The notes: generated by a model from the letters alone, not told the origin. A stretch of 64,000 bases of DNA from Metridium senile (GCA_949775045.1 OX459098.1:13676207-13740206), one strand, 5' to 3'. Shown: positions 1 to 11,864, numbered from the stretch's first letter. Program-made: numbers and translations.

Positions 1-439
1 AAACACACTTAAGACACAATCAGATTAGTGCATTTTTTGAAACGTGACGTTACAGACCAATAAACAGTTAGACAGAATAACATAAGCAATTCATAGAGTA
101 CAAATATTATACCTGTGAAACAAGCAGAACTAAACATAGAAAACAAAAGAATTAGCATAAAATATCACTATTTAGTACTATTTATGTTGCACACTTACCA
201 AACACTTCAATATCTTTCGAAATATTTAAGTATCAATTCGAAATTTAGGGGTCACGATAGCCTCCAGTCCCACCTTAATGTTAGTACTCTAACTAGAGTG
301 AAGACATTTAACCCGTGTAACAAAATTATATAGTTCAGGTGTAATAGTCAAATAGACACAAGAGAAAACAATGGAATTAGAGACTGCTAAGGTGTATTAG
401 TCTAATATCTATTTCACGGGTTAAATGACTTCACTCTAC

Positions 440-690
440 AGTGACGTAATAACTTGTGCAATTATAACTACAGTGCAATTCATAACTACAGTGACGTATT
501 AACTTGTGCAATTCATAACTACAGTGACGTAATCACAATTTATAACTGCGATAAACATTACAATGACGTAATCACTTGCGTAATTCTAATAAATACACAA
601 TGACGTAATTTGCGTAATTCTTATAAATACACAATGACGTAATCGTTTGCGTAATTCTTATAAATACGCAATGACGTAATCACAAGTGCA
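440..690. repeat. Tandem array of TGACGTAA-type bZIP-like sites
   Basis: Seven copies of TGACGTAA/T start at 442, 492, 525, 564, 601, 635 and 672. Spacing is 33-39 bp except for one 50-bp step. Between them lie TTGTGCAAT or TTGCGTAAT. TGACGTAA resembles ATF/CRE-type sites and the second motif resembles C/EBP sites, from general knowledge of bZIP binding. The array may simply be a degenerate minisatellite; regulatory use is inference. Confidence 0.7.
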
Positions 691-1120
691 ATTCTTAGAA
701 ACAATAACTTACCTCTCTTTCTATGCTTTCTGAGAGACTAAATGAGGTATTATCGGTAATCTTTCATCAAGCTTGCCCATGCGATATATAATTATATATG
801 TACTTCCTTGCAACATGGCACATGTTGTAGTTAGTCGTTGTACCAGCATGGTGAGTCTGTTTATATGTTAACGCAGCTAACCTAACCTACTCGACTAACA
901 CATACGTAACATTCACTCTCATTTACGTAGTGGTACACGTTACATATCTATATTTACACAAACGTTGCTTTCCGTAAACGTTGCTGTTATACCACACATG
1001 CGTTCAATAATACACACACGGTGTACATAATGTATGAATATTTATATAATATTGACATATACGCACCTAATACTTGCTTTTGCATGCGTAACAACAAAAC
1101 GTTTGATTTGTTATTAACAA

Positions 1121-1260
1121 ACTTGCATGCTTACGTGTTTTATTGTCTATTTATTTGCATGCTTACGTAAACGTAGTACGTTATTGTCTATTTATTTGCA
1201 TGCTTACGTTCGTAACCCTTGTAGTATGACTATTTTTATTTGAACTTTCTGCATGCTTAC
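1121..1260. repeat. Degenerate repeat with TGCATGCTTACGT core
   Basis: The core recurs near 1123, 1157 and 1197, with a partial copy near 1249. The first copies are separated by TTATTGTCTATTTATT-like spacers. No coding potential is seen. Confidence 0.5.
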
Positions 1261-1477
1261 ATTTATTTTTTACGTGCGTTCATAACATGCATGCGTATTA
1301 CTAACCATACTGCAACATTCAATTACATGTATCCGTAGAGAATTGTATGTGTTGTACGCACACGTGGGAGCCTCCGGCCACCCATGGTATCTGCCAGGCG
1401 TTCCTATTATAACTTTTCCTGGTTAAACATTTCCTGGCTGGTACCATGGCTGGTTTGTTTTTTGTAAACACATGTAT

Positions 1478-1625
1478 TTGGTATGCTATCGGTATGTTGT
1501 CGTTATGTCGTCGTTATGTAACCGGTATGTTGTCGGGGAATCGTCGGTATGTCGTGATATATCTGTTTGTCGGTATTTCGTCGGCATGTTATCGGTGTTT
1601 TGTCGTTGTGTCGTCGGTACTGTAA
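1478..1625. repeat. Degenerate short tandem repeat (GGTATGTTGTC-like)
   Basis: Roughly 10-12-bp units of the type CGGTATGTTGT repeat with many substitutions. The open frame through it is a by-product of the repeat. Confidence 0.55.
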
Positions 1626-2449
1626 ATCACCTTCAGTGTGTGGTATCGTTAAATGGTAATTAACACGTAACACCATTAAAGGGAAGACACTTAACTAATT
1701 TCTGTATGTGGGAAACCTGTCAACAAAAGTATTTGCATGCAAACTGTTTGTCACGGTAAAAACATTAACCATGTTGCGTGACGCGTATTACGTCACCGAT
1801 TGCACTAACGAAATGTAGAGTGAAGAATCTGTTTAACCAAGTGGTGTGGAGTGACTGGGAATTTAAACATTTGCTTTGTCTGCCTAGGAAAAGATGAAGG
1901 GAGTGGTCATCAGACCTCGGCCGACTTACTGGCACAGTCTAGGTACCGTACCGTTTTGTAAAAAAAAGCCGGCCAAATTGTGGTACTTAAAACCGCCTAC
2001 TAGCAGCGAGAGAGGGACACGCGCGTGCATGACCTGTCCGACCATATGTGCCTTGCTGATAACGCCTCGTCTGGATTGACTAAATAACCATAACCTCTCT
2101 AACCTCATTAACACTGTTTAAGCTACTAACTGCTTCTAACTAAACCATTAATCTTTAAATACTTCTGATGAGTTATTTTAAACTTGATTATGAATTGATA
2201 ACGCGTAATAACCGGATGACGTTTTAAAAGTGCTGAGTGAGTATAAAGATAAAAGCACGTGGGGTATAAGCACAGGTACATGTATGCGATGCACCTCTCT
2301 TTTCTTGCACTAAGCACTAGTCAGGTTAATCGACTGCTCTGGGTCAGTGATGACGGCCACTCCCCTTCACTCCGCGGCTCTTGTAAATGACATGGTATTT
2401 GTACTAATTGTCTAATGTGTTCATATGTCATCGTTGTGCTTGTGTTGCA

Positions 2450-2679
2450 AGGAGGTCCTCGTGTGCCGCCGCCAAACCAAAGGTCACGTGACTATACACG
2501 GATCTTTGGGGCGGCCATCAGGGGTTTGACGCGCTGATTTTTTGCATTCAAGGGCGCGTGGAGGCGGGGGATCAGGCTCAAAGTCCTCACCCGATCCAGG
2601 GGCCAGTGGGCGGACGAGGTCTCGGTCTCTTCGAAGAACGCTAGCTAGACTCTCATTCAGAAAGCAGAGAAAAAGGCAG
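2450..2679 (+). other. GC-rich block, possible MARK exon material (unproven)
   Basis: This block is clearly richer in GC than its surroundings. One frame from 2553 to 2679 reads a Gly/Ser then Arg-rich stretch ending LSFRKQRKRQ before a GT. That resembles the basic spacer MARK kinases have before KA1. The exon phase does not fit the exon at 2796, which needs two bases carried over, and the upstream frame is closed by stops. It may be a spacer exon with a different boundary, or just GC-rich intron. Confidence 0.25.
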
Positions 2680-2795
2680 GTTTAAAAAATTCCACCTTTT
2701 GGCCGGCGATTGTGTGAGGTTGTCTTGTCACGTGATTAGTTTGGTTGATCACGTGACAAGTGTATGATGTAATTTCTTATCTGTACCTACCTTAG

Positions 2796-3120
2796 GTCTG
2801 TTGGTGACTCGAATGACAAACCGCGCTCGCTACGATTCACGTGGAGCATGAAGACTACCAGCACTTTGGATCCATACGACATGATCAAGGAAATAGTCAA
2901 GGTCCTGGAGGCTAATAACTGTAACTATGAACGAAAAGAAAAATATCTCGTGCATTGTTGCCATGGCAGCCCGCCAGAGAACAACCATGTACAATGGGAA
3001 ATGGAAGTATGCAAATTACCTCGCCTGTCACTCAACGGTGTTCGCTTTAAGCGCATAGCTGGCACTGCTATTAATTTCAAGAACATCGCATCAAAAGTTG
3101 CTAATGAATTAAAATTGTGA
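2796..3120 (+). CDS. MARK: MARK/PAR-1 kinase, last exon with KA1 domain (partial gene)
   Basis: This is the C-terminal end of a microtubule-affinity-regulating (PAR-1) Ser/Thr kinase. After an acceptor ending CTTAG, the frame starts one base into the exon, so the preceding intron is phase 2. It reads [15 protein letters not shown], then the KA1 core with [20 protein letters not shown], and ends [14 protein letters not shown] plus TGA at 3118-3120. The KA1 domain binds acidic phospholipids and helps hold the kinase at membranes. This closely follows the MARK family C-terminus as I know it. The kinase and UBA domains must lie before the window. An ATG at 2848 falls inside the exon and is not the true start. 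Confidence 0.93.
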
Positions 3121-3397
3121 TGGCCGTGACGTGAATGAACCAATCAAATTTCTCGGTCGTGACACTGGGAATGTAATATTATTACGTGACAATTATGGGA
3201 TAACGTTTCTTTTGCGTGACATTTGGATTGCGTTACTGTTGTCGTGACACAGCAAAAGGATTATTATTATTGGCTGATCGAACATATCGTGCATTGATTG
3301 ATATTACCTTATGGACTCTAAATATCATAAGAATCGATGAAGCACAAGTAACCAAGGGAGACTGGACACAAGAGTTCGTGGTTGATATAAACGTTGT

Positions 3398-3430
3398 TTG
3401 TCACGTGTCATGTCACGTGGTTATCACGTG
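3398..3430. promoter_or_regulatory. Cluster of CACGTG E-boxes downstream of MARK
   Basis: CACGTG occurs at 3402, 3414 and 3425, and also at 2485, 2729, 2750 and 2838 (the last inside the exon). The pair at 2729 and 2750 sits in a short inverted repeat. bHLH-type factors bind this hexamer in general; use here is inference. Confidence 0.35.
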
Positions 3431-3503
3431 ACGTATTTCTTATGTACAGTGTATAAGTGTATATAGTAGTAGGAACTATTATTTAATTCTTACTGTCATG
3501 CAG

Positions 3504-3796
3504 CCCCGGGGAGGGTACTCCCTTATATTTACTATACGGGGACGTTCCGCCAAATAGGGTATGGTTTTTTGCCTTGGCGTCTTGAATAGGGTATACAATT
3601 TAGCCTAATTTGTCTTAAATTGCCTTACCTAGGGTATACAATTTCCCCCTTGAGTCTTGGATAGGGTCTACTTTTTACCAATTTATCTTGAAATAGGGTA
3701 CATATTTTTAGGATTCTGCTGTCTTAAATAGGGTCAGGGTTTAGAGGTACCAGCGGAACGTCCCCGTCAGAAACTGGGTCAAGTACCCCCCCCGGG
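3504..3796. mobile_element. MITE with CCCCGGG ends and 7-bp TSD
   Basis: The ends are CCCCGGGGAGGGTACT and AGTACCCCCCCCGGG, which are inverted. The direct flanks are CATGCAG at 3497-3503 and CATGCAG at 3797-3803, a perfect 7-bp target duplication. The inside has repeated AATAGGGTATAC-like phrases and no open frame. Similar elements are abundant in coral and anemone genomes as I recall. Confidence 0.8.
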
Positions 3797-4789
3797 CATG
3801 CAGCTATATGGGCTCTTGGGATTGCCTTCAGTAGCATTCTCCTATTGCTTTGGTATACCTTACTGAAGAATCGTTAGGTTACGGCCTAGATACTGATTAC
3901 TGCACCAACAAAACTCCACTTCAATTTATTACAAAATATCGATTTTTACACGAACCAACCTCTGTACTTCAATATGTCAGTTTGTTACCAAACATGAAGT
4001 ACAAAATGTCACTAATGTTTACACGAACCAATCTCTGTACTTCAATGTCAAATCACAACCAGGTATGGTCAAAAATCATTTTGCTTTGATATCATTCAAT
4101 TTATGTGACGTTTGTACGAGAATAAGAAACGTCGTTTTTAAAATGTCTTTTCTCTGATTTAAGAGTAACGTCGATAATTAGATGGGTTTGGAATCTTTGC
4201 TACGTTCTAAGTTAAACATCCTGAAATAAGCTTTAACCGTCCTTCTTCTGTGGTCTTAGTTCACGGGTTTCGCCTTAAAACGGTTCTTCACTAAGGTATA
4301 CCATAATTGTTTTCCAAAATGCACATCACTTAGTGTCACAGGAACAAATGGGCTTTGATTCAAACTAGATTAGATACAAACTTTATTTACCAAAATAATT
4401 GAGATGGGAAGGGAGGGAGGGGAGTGTACTGCTGAGTTAATTATTTCTACTACAAACAGAAATGATTTGTGTTTTATTTTAGTGCACCCAAAAAAGGCTG
4501 TTATTAATGGCTAGTAATATCTATTAATTTTATCGCAACAATTACAGTTACTATAATCTTTTCATTATGGCAGTTCCAGTAGATTAAAAACACTAAAAGT
4601 GCGCGAAAGTAAGAAAATGTTACACCTTAAGCCATCTCACATGTGCCGAATCGTACTGCAAGCATTAGATTTGGCACATGTCAATTGCGACGTTTGTTCT
4701 AGGTCTAAGATCGGTCAAGTTCATATGTCGAATTCCTCACACATTGAGCACAAATAGATTGAATTAAAATATGGCGACATCCGGTTGTT

Positions 4790-4865
4790 GTTGGCTGTCT
4801 AGCCTCGCATTCACTTTAGAACACAATGTAGTTTCCACATGTACGAGAGGCTAGTCAGTCAAGAA
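4790..4865. mobile_element. Short palindromic MITE (CTTGACTG...AGCCTCG family), copy 1
   Basis: The left end carries TGGCTGTCTAGCCTCG and the right end GAGAGGCTAGTCAGTCAAG. The middle contains GAACACAATG and CACATGTA. A second copy with the same ends and middle is at 44201-44274. Confidence 0.6.
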
Positions 4866-5599
4866 CAAAAGGAATAGTCAAATTGGTCTCACCATTTCAA
4901 TTTGGTGTATAAAACGGTCCTTTTCGATGTCTACTAGCAAGACTTGAGAAGACTTGACGGTTACCTCGATAATCTTTCAACCAAACGAATCGAAATCAGT
5001 GGATTCATGGTACTTTATAAAGTTATTCGCTTGGGCTTGTGTTCGACGTCTGGCTTGGGATTTACTGCATACTTTTAGTGTTTTTACTATAGGTAATTTA
5101 CAGCTTTCAAAGGCGAATAATAATCTTCGATAACAGATATAGAGCACTTCGTAACGCACAATAGCTGTGGTGAAATTCTCTTGAAATGTTTTTCAATTCT
5201 TCAGTTTCATTTTAGGAAAATCAACTATTTAACTATTTAACAAATAGTTATCTCTTTAAATCAAAAGAATTGAATCCAAATTGTAATTTATATAGAATGT
5301 TTTCAAGATTGTATGAATTATTTCTGGAAAGGTGTTATGAGGGCAGCCATTTTGAATTAGAAACTGGTAGACTGGGTAAGAGGGACACAGGTAGCCCATG
5401 AACTCACTATTAGTCAAATGTTTCTAATAAGCACTATTTCTGATCATTCTCAACTTAAAGTTGAAAGAAATAATTATTTTAATGTAACCAGCTTTTTAAT
5501 GAATGAAATAAGGCACATTTTTACAAATCAAACTTAACTACAATTGATTTGTAGGTAATTTTTTTTAATCGATCGTTTAAAAATATTACTCAGCAGTCA

Positions 5600-5757
5600 C
5601 GTGTTTGAACGACCTCGCCCCAAGCCTCCGGTAGTACTCGCTTAGTTCTGACCGGGAGCTTGGGGTGAAGTGACTTTGTCTCAAGCCTCCTGTCAATGGT
5701 ATATATTTGCTCGTGCAAAGCTGACCGGGGGCTTGGGGTGAAGTAAATGACAATTGG
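5600..5757. repeat. Two tandem units with CCAAGCCTCC / GCTTGGGGTGAAG
   Basis: Each unit of about 75 bp starts with CAAGCCTCC and ends GGGGTGAAGT, so each is itself partly an inverted repeat. Origin unknown. Confidence 0.5.
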
Positions 5758-5919
5758 GCAATTGGATATTCTTTCTTAATAATAATTCTCTCAAAATGTA
5801 GTAGACCAATAGTGTATACCGGGTTACGGACGTTCTTATTACATACAAATGTTACTATTGATGGTGTCTTGCTATTTCAATCTAACACCTGATAGGCTAT
5901 TTGTACAATGACGTCATTG

Positions 5920-6130
5920 TACTACCACTACCAGAATGCTTTATATTAAGAATTTTCTTTCTTATTCAGATTTTCCTTCCTTCTTGAGAATATTATTATT
6001 ATTATTATTATTAATGACTTATATAGCGCCTATTCCATTTAGCCCATAGGCGCAGAATACTAGAATAATTGACAGTTGTTATTGAGCAAAAGAAAATAGG
6101 CAAAGCATTCTAGTATTGTTGTGGTATATG
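5920..6130. repeat. Retroposon-like fragment with ATT tail
   Basis: An (ATT)n run begins at 5993 and is followed by TGACTTATATAGCGCCTAT. Read on the minus strand this looks like a retroelement 3' end with a (AAT)n tail. It is flanked by AGAATGCTTTATA and GCATTCTAGTATT; a related phrase is near 49285. Confidence 0.4.
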
Positions 6131-6377
6131 ACGCTACAATACAAATATTCTATCTAACAAATGAACTCGTTTTCAAAAAGATAGGTAACTTCTCCGTGTC
6201 GCAGTCTACGTAATTCAATAGAAACCACAAAATATCCCAAGTTGAACAACGAACAAGGCTAACAAACAAAGAATCCACAAAGCCTTGTTGACACTAGCGA
6301 CATGAGCATAAGCAACATACGTAGACTCAGTGAAGCATTTCTCGAATAGAGGTGAGAAAAGATAAGTGCGGCAAATA

Positions 6378-6465
6378 ACATTCTCGTTCCCAGAGCCCAC
6401 GGTCAACCGTCCGAAGGGCGAAACCATCCGCTGGACGGTTGACCGTGGGCTCTGGGAACGAAAAT
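6378..6465. mobile_element. Short near-perfect palindrome
   Basis: ATTCTCGTTCCCAGAGCCCA at the left is mirrored by GGGCTCTGGGAACGAAAAT at the right around a short loop near 6417. The right palindrome arm has no equivalent at the matching place, so it probably inserted after duplication. Confidence 0.6.
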
Positions 6466-7615
6466 GGGCAAATAAGCAAAGCCCAACTGAGTGCGTATGT
6501 TGCTTATGTCTCTATTGAAAACTAAACTGCAGGCAATATGCAAGACCGTTATTTTCTAGTACAAAGCATGAACCGAGTCCTTGAAAAATTTTATATTGGC
6601 GGGGGAAAATCTCAAAACCATTTATATTTTCTTTATAAATACTGCGAGTATTTTAGTAGCAGGTCAGTAAAAACGTCACAATACTTCGGGGTGTATTTTA
6701 GCGGGCTTAAAATAGTTTCCCATACATCATACCTGTTTTAGAAAACGAAGCTCGTGCGCATGTTCGGTAACTGCAACCACACAATAAACTCTTAAAAACA
6801 CACGAAACAACTTGGACTGCGAACAGTCCCTTCTTTTCCCTCCAGATTCCGAGGAAAACTAGAGAAAAATGAGCATTTAAATAAAACACGGACGAGCAGG
6901 GAATGCTCGCTTGTTTTATTAAAGTTAAAATTTTCTGAATCCGTAGGAAAAAGTAGCGGACTGCTCGCAGTCTAGAAACAACTCAAAGGGTTAATATTTG
7001 TGGAAATTATATCCGAAATCACATGGTTTTTGTTTCCCCACGCTTTCCATCCCTTGTTTCTAAGTGTGATGACCTCATCACGATCGTTTCAGGAATGCTC
7101 GCGCTCAAATGGACGCCTGGGGACTAGGCTGATGGATTGAAATGTTGATCACACTATAATCAATCAGATATTTTCATTCCCAGCGATATTTACGCAAGCG
7201 CAACAATAGAACCCCTTTCAGTTTATTTGTGTTTTTCTTGTGTTTTTTTTTTTCGTTTATTTTGTTGTTATGTTTTTGTTGATATTCATTATAAATCTTT
7301 GTTACTACTACGTAGGACAAATCAGTTTATTTTATTGATCTTGTTGATGTTGTCCGTGGACATCTTTTGTTGTTAACTTGTTCTTTATTGTTCTTTCGCC
7401 ATCAGTTTAGTGTCTTATACCCCCACCCCATAATAACACAGGAAACCCAACTCTCAAAAATAAATGTCGTGTTTGTATTTCAGGAATCGAATTCCATCGA
7501 TAACATTCAGTACCTTTATTTATAGCAGATATCAGCAGCTAATTTATTATATTATACAAGTTTATTAGTTAGTCATCGTTATTTTCTTCTTTGAGATTTT
7601 TAATCTGTTAGGCTG

Positions 7616-8830
7616 TCATTCAAGGATCTCGTCGCGTTGCAGTAGGGATTTGCACCTTACTAAGTTTCGTGTTTGTGCACAAAGTCGTCTGGCAATAAGT
7701 GAAGCCTGAAACAAGAAAGAGTTTGATTTGAATACACAGTACTTTTGCTTCTAAGGGGATGTTTATATTGATTTGTTGTCAAAATATTCACATTAAATTC
7801 CAAGCAAAGCACGAAAAAAGTTACCGCTTACCAATATAGAACACATTTGGATTTACTCTGAATTGAGCCTATTCCTGTGCAAATGCGCCTTTTGTCAAAT
7901 AGTACAGCGGTGCTAGGTAACATGAAACTGGTCTATTCATGAAATACACAGGAGGACTTCTATGATAAAACGACGGGGATGATCGAAATTTCATAAATTA
8001 CTCTTACATGTAAAAGGTGGCGTTTTTTGTCATTCCGATTGGGAAGATTTTATTTGGATTCGATATTTATCAGCTTGACGTATTACAATTGTTTTCTGGT
8101 GCAATTTGATTTTCACTTGAATCCATTTTGATGAACCCTCCCTCTAATTAAGTGCCCATTGTCTCTCGTAGCCGTGTACTTTGTGGAGCATGACAATGCT
8201 GCCCCCCTCCCCCTCTATCCTTATCAGATCTCAACTCCCTTCCATGTACATATAGTGAATGGATCCATAATATTCATTTCTATATCTATTCTATTATATA
8301 CTATTCTTTTCTATTCTGACTATTCTATATAATTCATATAAAACAAACACGGTCTTTTTTTCTTAAACTGAAAACAGGTGTCATAAAATAAACTGAAATG
8401 CCAACTGTAATATCATTGCAACAGTGGTTTAAACGAAAAGAAAAGAAACGTTTTAAATAATTAGGAAATAATAAATAAAGGAATAATTTTAGAACATACG
8501 TCAAAAAGTACAAGCTTTTGGTGATCGAATTTATAGAAATAGAACAGGCTTTGACAGCTCGATATCAATCAATACTATCCATTTAAGAATAGACGTTTTT
8601 AAAAATAGATATTTTAGATCAATTCATATATAATAGATGTTTGGAAAAGGATAATATTTAGTGAATAAAGTAAGTGAATATGGTAGTTAGAATAGTTTAC
8701 GTACCTTCGATCTGTTGTCAATAATCGATCGCTTCTTACCACTGCCTCCTGGAAGACCCCAAAAGGCGTTCGCTGTTCCGACAAGACCAGCAACCATGGC
8801 CACACAAATTAGCCAAGTTGAAAACTTCAT
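7616..8830 (-). CDS. Small secreted precursor, family 1 copy 1 (71 aa, early stop)
   Basis: Two exons: 8830-8705 (42 codons) and 7705-7616 (29 codons plus TGA). The donor is GTACGT, the acceptor TTTCAG and the intron phase 0. Residues 1-22 form a signal peptide with cleavage likely after ANA. Then come a Trp-Gly-Pro-rich spacer and GKKR at 31-34, a likely convertase site. Exon 2 has two cysteines eight residues apart in a basic helical stretch. The frame stops early at a TGA where copies 2 and 3 read on about 16 residues, and the DNA beyond also has small differences. The upstream region shared with copy 3 ends about 30 bp before the ATG, replaced by an ACTT satellite. I do not recognise the family; secretion is well supported, function unknown. 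Confidence 0.72.
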
Positions 8831-8860
8831 GATAGTGCTACAAGAAGGAGTGAATTATGG

Positions 8861-9223
8861 ACCCTAAGAATACAAAGAGCAATCACTTATTTACTTACTC
8901 AAGTACTTACTTACTTACTTACTTATACGACGTCTTGAAAGAATACAAAGAGCATTCACTTATTTATAAATTACCTACTCAAGTACTTACTTACTTACTT
9001 ACTTACTTATACGACGTCTTGAAAGAATACAACGAACACTCACTTATTTACTTATTTGCTTACTTACTTGCTTACTTACTTACTTACTTACTTACTTATA
9101 CGACGTCTTGAAACAATACAACGAGCACTCACTTATTTACTTACTTGCTTACTTACTTGCTTACTTACTTGCTTACTTGCTTGCTTACTTACTTGCTTAC
9201 TTACTTGCTTACTTACTTGCTTA

Positions 9224-9290
<67 letters not shown>

Positions 9291-9600
9291 GCTTGCTTAC
9301 TTGCTTGCTTACTTACTTGCTTACTTGCTTACTTACTTGCTTACTTACTTGCTTATGTACTTGCTTATTTACTTGCTTGCTTACTTGCTTGCTTACTTGC
9401 TTACTTACTTGCTTGCTTACTTACTTGCTTACTTACTTGCTTACTTACTTGCTTACTTACTTACTTGCTTACTTGCTTGCTTACTTACTTGCTTACTTAC
9501 TTACTTACTTACTTGCTTACTTGCTTGCTTACTTACTTGCTTACTTACTTACTTACTTACTTATACGACGTCTTGAAAGAATACAAAGAGCAATCACTTA
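8861..9600. repeat. ACTT/GCTT satellite of four higher-order units
   Basis: Units begin AATACAAAGAGC or AATACAACGAGC, run through (ACTT)n and end TTATACGACGTCTTGAAA. Boundaries occur near 8940, 9025, 9112 and 9580. The last unit expanded to over 400 bp of mixed ACTT and GCTT. It makes long Leu-Thr-Tyr/Cys frames in three phases that are not genes. It lies directly upstream of copy 1. Confidence 0.9.
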
Positions 9601-9659
9601 CCTTACTGTAGTCAATATTCTGTGAGTAGCTATAATGGACAATCACTCTTCTTTTATGG

Positions 9660-10165
9660 TCTTGGACCAAATCACAAAAAACAAGTTACATCATGAGTTT
9701 GGAATGATTACCGAACGTTGTATACTGGTTATCCTAAGGGCACTGACATGGTAGCCCTTGGGAAAACACGCAAAAACTCTTTACAGGTTTTGTACTCTTT
9801 GCTTTGTTTACAATGGTAATACAATTGTAATACTATAATGTTAAAGAAAAAGGGGATTTTACATAAATGATCAATCAGTAAATAACATCAATAGAAAAAC
9901 GTAATTTTCATTTTAGGTAGACAAACGATAGAGCATTTTACAAAACGAAAAACCAATTTAGTTCCACAGAAAAAAAAATCTCTTTACAAAACGAGATGCA
10001 ATTATCCAAGTTAATTGGACCAAATCACAAAAACAAGTTACATCATGTGTTTGGAAGGATTACCTAACGTTGTATACTGGTTATCCCAAGGGGACTGACT
10101 GCATGGTAACCCATGGGAGAACACGCAGAACATTTTTACAGGTTTTGTACTCTTTGCTTAAAGTG
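9660..10165. repeat. Direct duplication inside the palindrome arm
   Basis: The phrase GGACCAAATCACAAAA through GTTGTATACTGGTTATCC and on to TTTTGTACTCTTTGCTT appears from 9663 and again from 10017. Both copies also exist, inverted, in the right arm. Confidence 0.7.
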
Positions 10166-10209
10166 CACCTACTATACCTGATGAGAAACCCCCCTAAAGT
10201 AGTATTTAA

Positions 10210-10640
10210 TTCGATTAAAACAATTGCGCGCAAAAAAATGTCAGTTTCAGAAAAATGCGATTTTTTTATGCTCTGTCAAAGTATGGAAAATATACCATCT
10301 CAGCCAAACTCATTGGACCACGACAGCGAATTGCAGGCGATCCATTCTGTAAAGTTGCTAAATCCCCCAACTACACATTTGCTTAGCATTTTGCCGTATG
10401 AAAACTAGTTAGGCGAACAAAACATTTGCTCTTGACAATATTAATACAGTGTAGTTTGTGAGAGTCGCTAGTTGTGTTGGCCTGAGGTGACGTCACACGG
10501 TCCAGTCCCAGTCTCCTGCCATTTGCTGTCGTGGTCCAATGAGTTTGGCTGAGATGGTACATGTTCCTTACTTTGACAGAGCATAAAAAATTCGCAATTT
10601 TCTAAATCTGAAATTTTTTTGCGCGCAATTGTTTTAAGGT
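10210..10640. mobile_element. Palindromic element at the centre of the large inverted repeat
   Basis: AAAACAATTGCGCGCAAAAA near 10216 is mirrored by TTTTTTTGCGCGCAATTGTT near 10615. The match continues through TCATTGGACCACGACAGC and GCTGTCGTGGTCCAATGA. The ORF over the left half is a by-product. It sits where arm homology stops. Confidence 0.65.
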
Positions 10641-11586
10641 TACAGTCCACCTTCGCGGGGTGTCTCAGTAAAAAAAAATCATTAGCTCGTCAGATTAAAT
10701 ATTATTTCAAAGATTTACACATCATTTTAAAGCTAAATAACCATAGAATACGCCTGTGTAATTTGTTTTACCAAAATATTCATGTATAAAGAGTTGTGAT
10801 GCTTTAAACTCAAAACGACCGTCTTTGTTTGAGCGAATTGATCTAAAAAAGTTCTCATTGTATCGTCGCCTTTTCTGCATAATGTCAATCAGCACATACG
10901 TGCCTTCCAAAACGTGTGAGGCTTTGTCAATATTTCACTTAGTTTAGATGTAAATTAGAGTTGAAGCCGGAGATTCAATTATTTTTGTGAAATTCGAAAC
11001 TTTTGATCATAAATCTGAAACTAAGCTGTTATTCGACAAACGCTCACACGTTTTGAATTTTGTTGAGTTGATAATGCTACATGGCATTTTTCAGGCTATT
11101 TGGTTGAAAACGTTTTTAGATCAATTCGTTCAAAGTTGTGTTATACGCATTAAACTCGAACAAAGTTATAAGGCTTTGAAGTTGTGTAAACATTGTGTCA
11201 CCGAACCAACCAACTCCAAGGGTTTTTCCTCTCTCTCTTTGACATGTAAGCGATATTAAAGCGGGTTTTAAAGTAAAACTTTCAACATATATCTGAACTG
11301 TAAACAGTCTTGCACGTTGTGTATGCTAATTTTAATAATTTGCCGTAAAAAGCTCCACAGCATTGAATCACGCAACACTGCGATTAGGACGGATTAGGAC
11401 ACTTTCGTTGTTATATTTATTTGGCCATAAAATACGTTTCGTTAAATATCTCGCTAAGGAAAATACATTTTCAAAAGATTTTGATTTTATTCGAAGGTTT
11501 ATTCATCGACTAAAAGGTTCCTGAAATAAAAAAAAATTGGCCAGATTATAGGTCTGAAACTAGACTGTAACCTTAAATGACTTAAA
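10641..11586. other. Unique spacer between palindrome arms; no gene seen
   Basis: AT-rich with short frames at 10722-10910 and 10987-11259 that resemble nothing I know. It includes the inverted phrase CACACGTTTTG / CAAAACGTGTG-like around 10910 and 11045, suggesting a degenerate inner inverted repeat. Confidence 0.5.
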
Positions 11587-11697
11587 TATTACTTTAGGGG
11601 GGTTTCTCATCAGGTATATAGTAGGTGCACTTTAAGCAAAGAGTACAAAACCTGTAAAAATGTTTTGCGTGTTCTCCCATGGGTTACCATGCCAGTC

Positions 11698-11864
11698 AGA
11701 AACCGCATACTTTTTGATGCTAATCGGCCTATCGTTCACAGCAATCCAGTGAATCCGGTCACCGAAACCTCATACTTTTGAATAGGAAACGATCAACAGG
11801 ATTCGTGTGGACGCAAATATTTCTATGCAGTTTCAGCCGGATCGGATTCGTGTAGAAGAGGCCT
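11698..11864. mobile_element. MITE inserted in right arm only, 5-bp TSD
   Basis: Direct flanks are CAGTC at 11693-11697 and CAGTC at 11865-11869. The interior, with AAACCGCATACTTTTTGATG and GGATTCGTGTGGACGCAAAT, matches the element at 18834-19024. One end lacks about 25 bp of the terminal repeat seen in that copy. The left arm has no element at this site. Confidence 0.75.

Larger units (their letters stand above)
1..2795 (+). other. Presumed intron and upstream part of MARK/PAR-1 gene
   Basis: No convincing exon was found here. The stretch precedes the last MARK exon, so it is probably intronic, which is inference. It holds three tandem-repeat tracts (listed separately) and a GC-rich block at 2450-2679. 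Short open frames such as 1894-2079 show no domain I recognise. Confidence 0.45.
3804..6214. other. Intergenic; no gene seen
   Basis: Short frames only. Dispersed repeats inside are listed separately (4790, 5600, 5988). A duplicated phrase with ACACGAACCAA and CTGTACTTCAAT occurs near 3950 and 4020. An A/T-rich stretch around 5210-5580 has no features I recognise. Confidence 0.6.
6215..10207. repeat. Left arm of large inverted repeat
   Basis: This arm is the reverse complement of 11587-15845 with insertions and deletions. Anchors matched by eye are 6230-6350 with 15720-15840; 7000-7250 with 15000-15540; 7500-7760 with 14580-14790; 8705-8860 with 12545-12700; and 9600-10207 with 11587-12345. 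It carries secreted-precursor gene copy 1 on the minus strand. Identity was not calculated. Confidence 0.9.

Noticed and set aside
1894..2079. 61-aa frame with several Cys and Pro
   Set aside because: No recognisable domain, no splice context fitting MARK; likely chance in a GC-richer patch.
9056..9625. Long Leu/Thr/Tyr/Cys frames in three phases
   Set aside because: Made by the ACTT/GCTT tetranucleotide satellite; no stops arise in such repeats.
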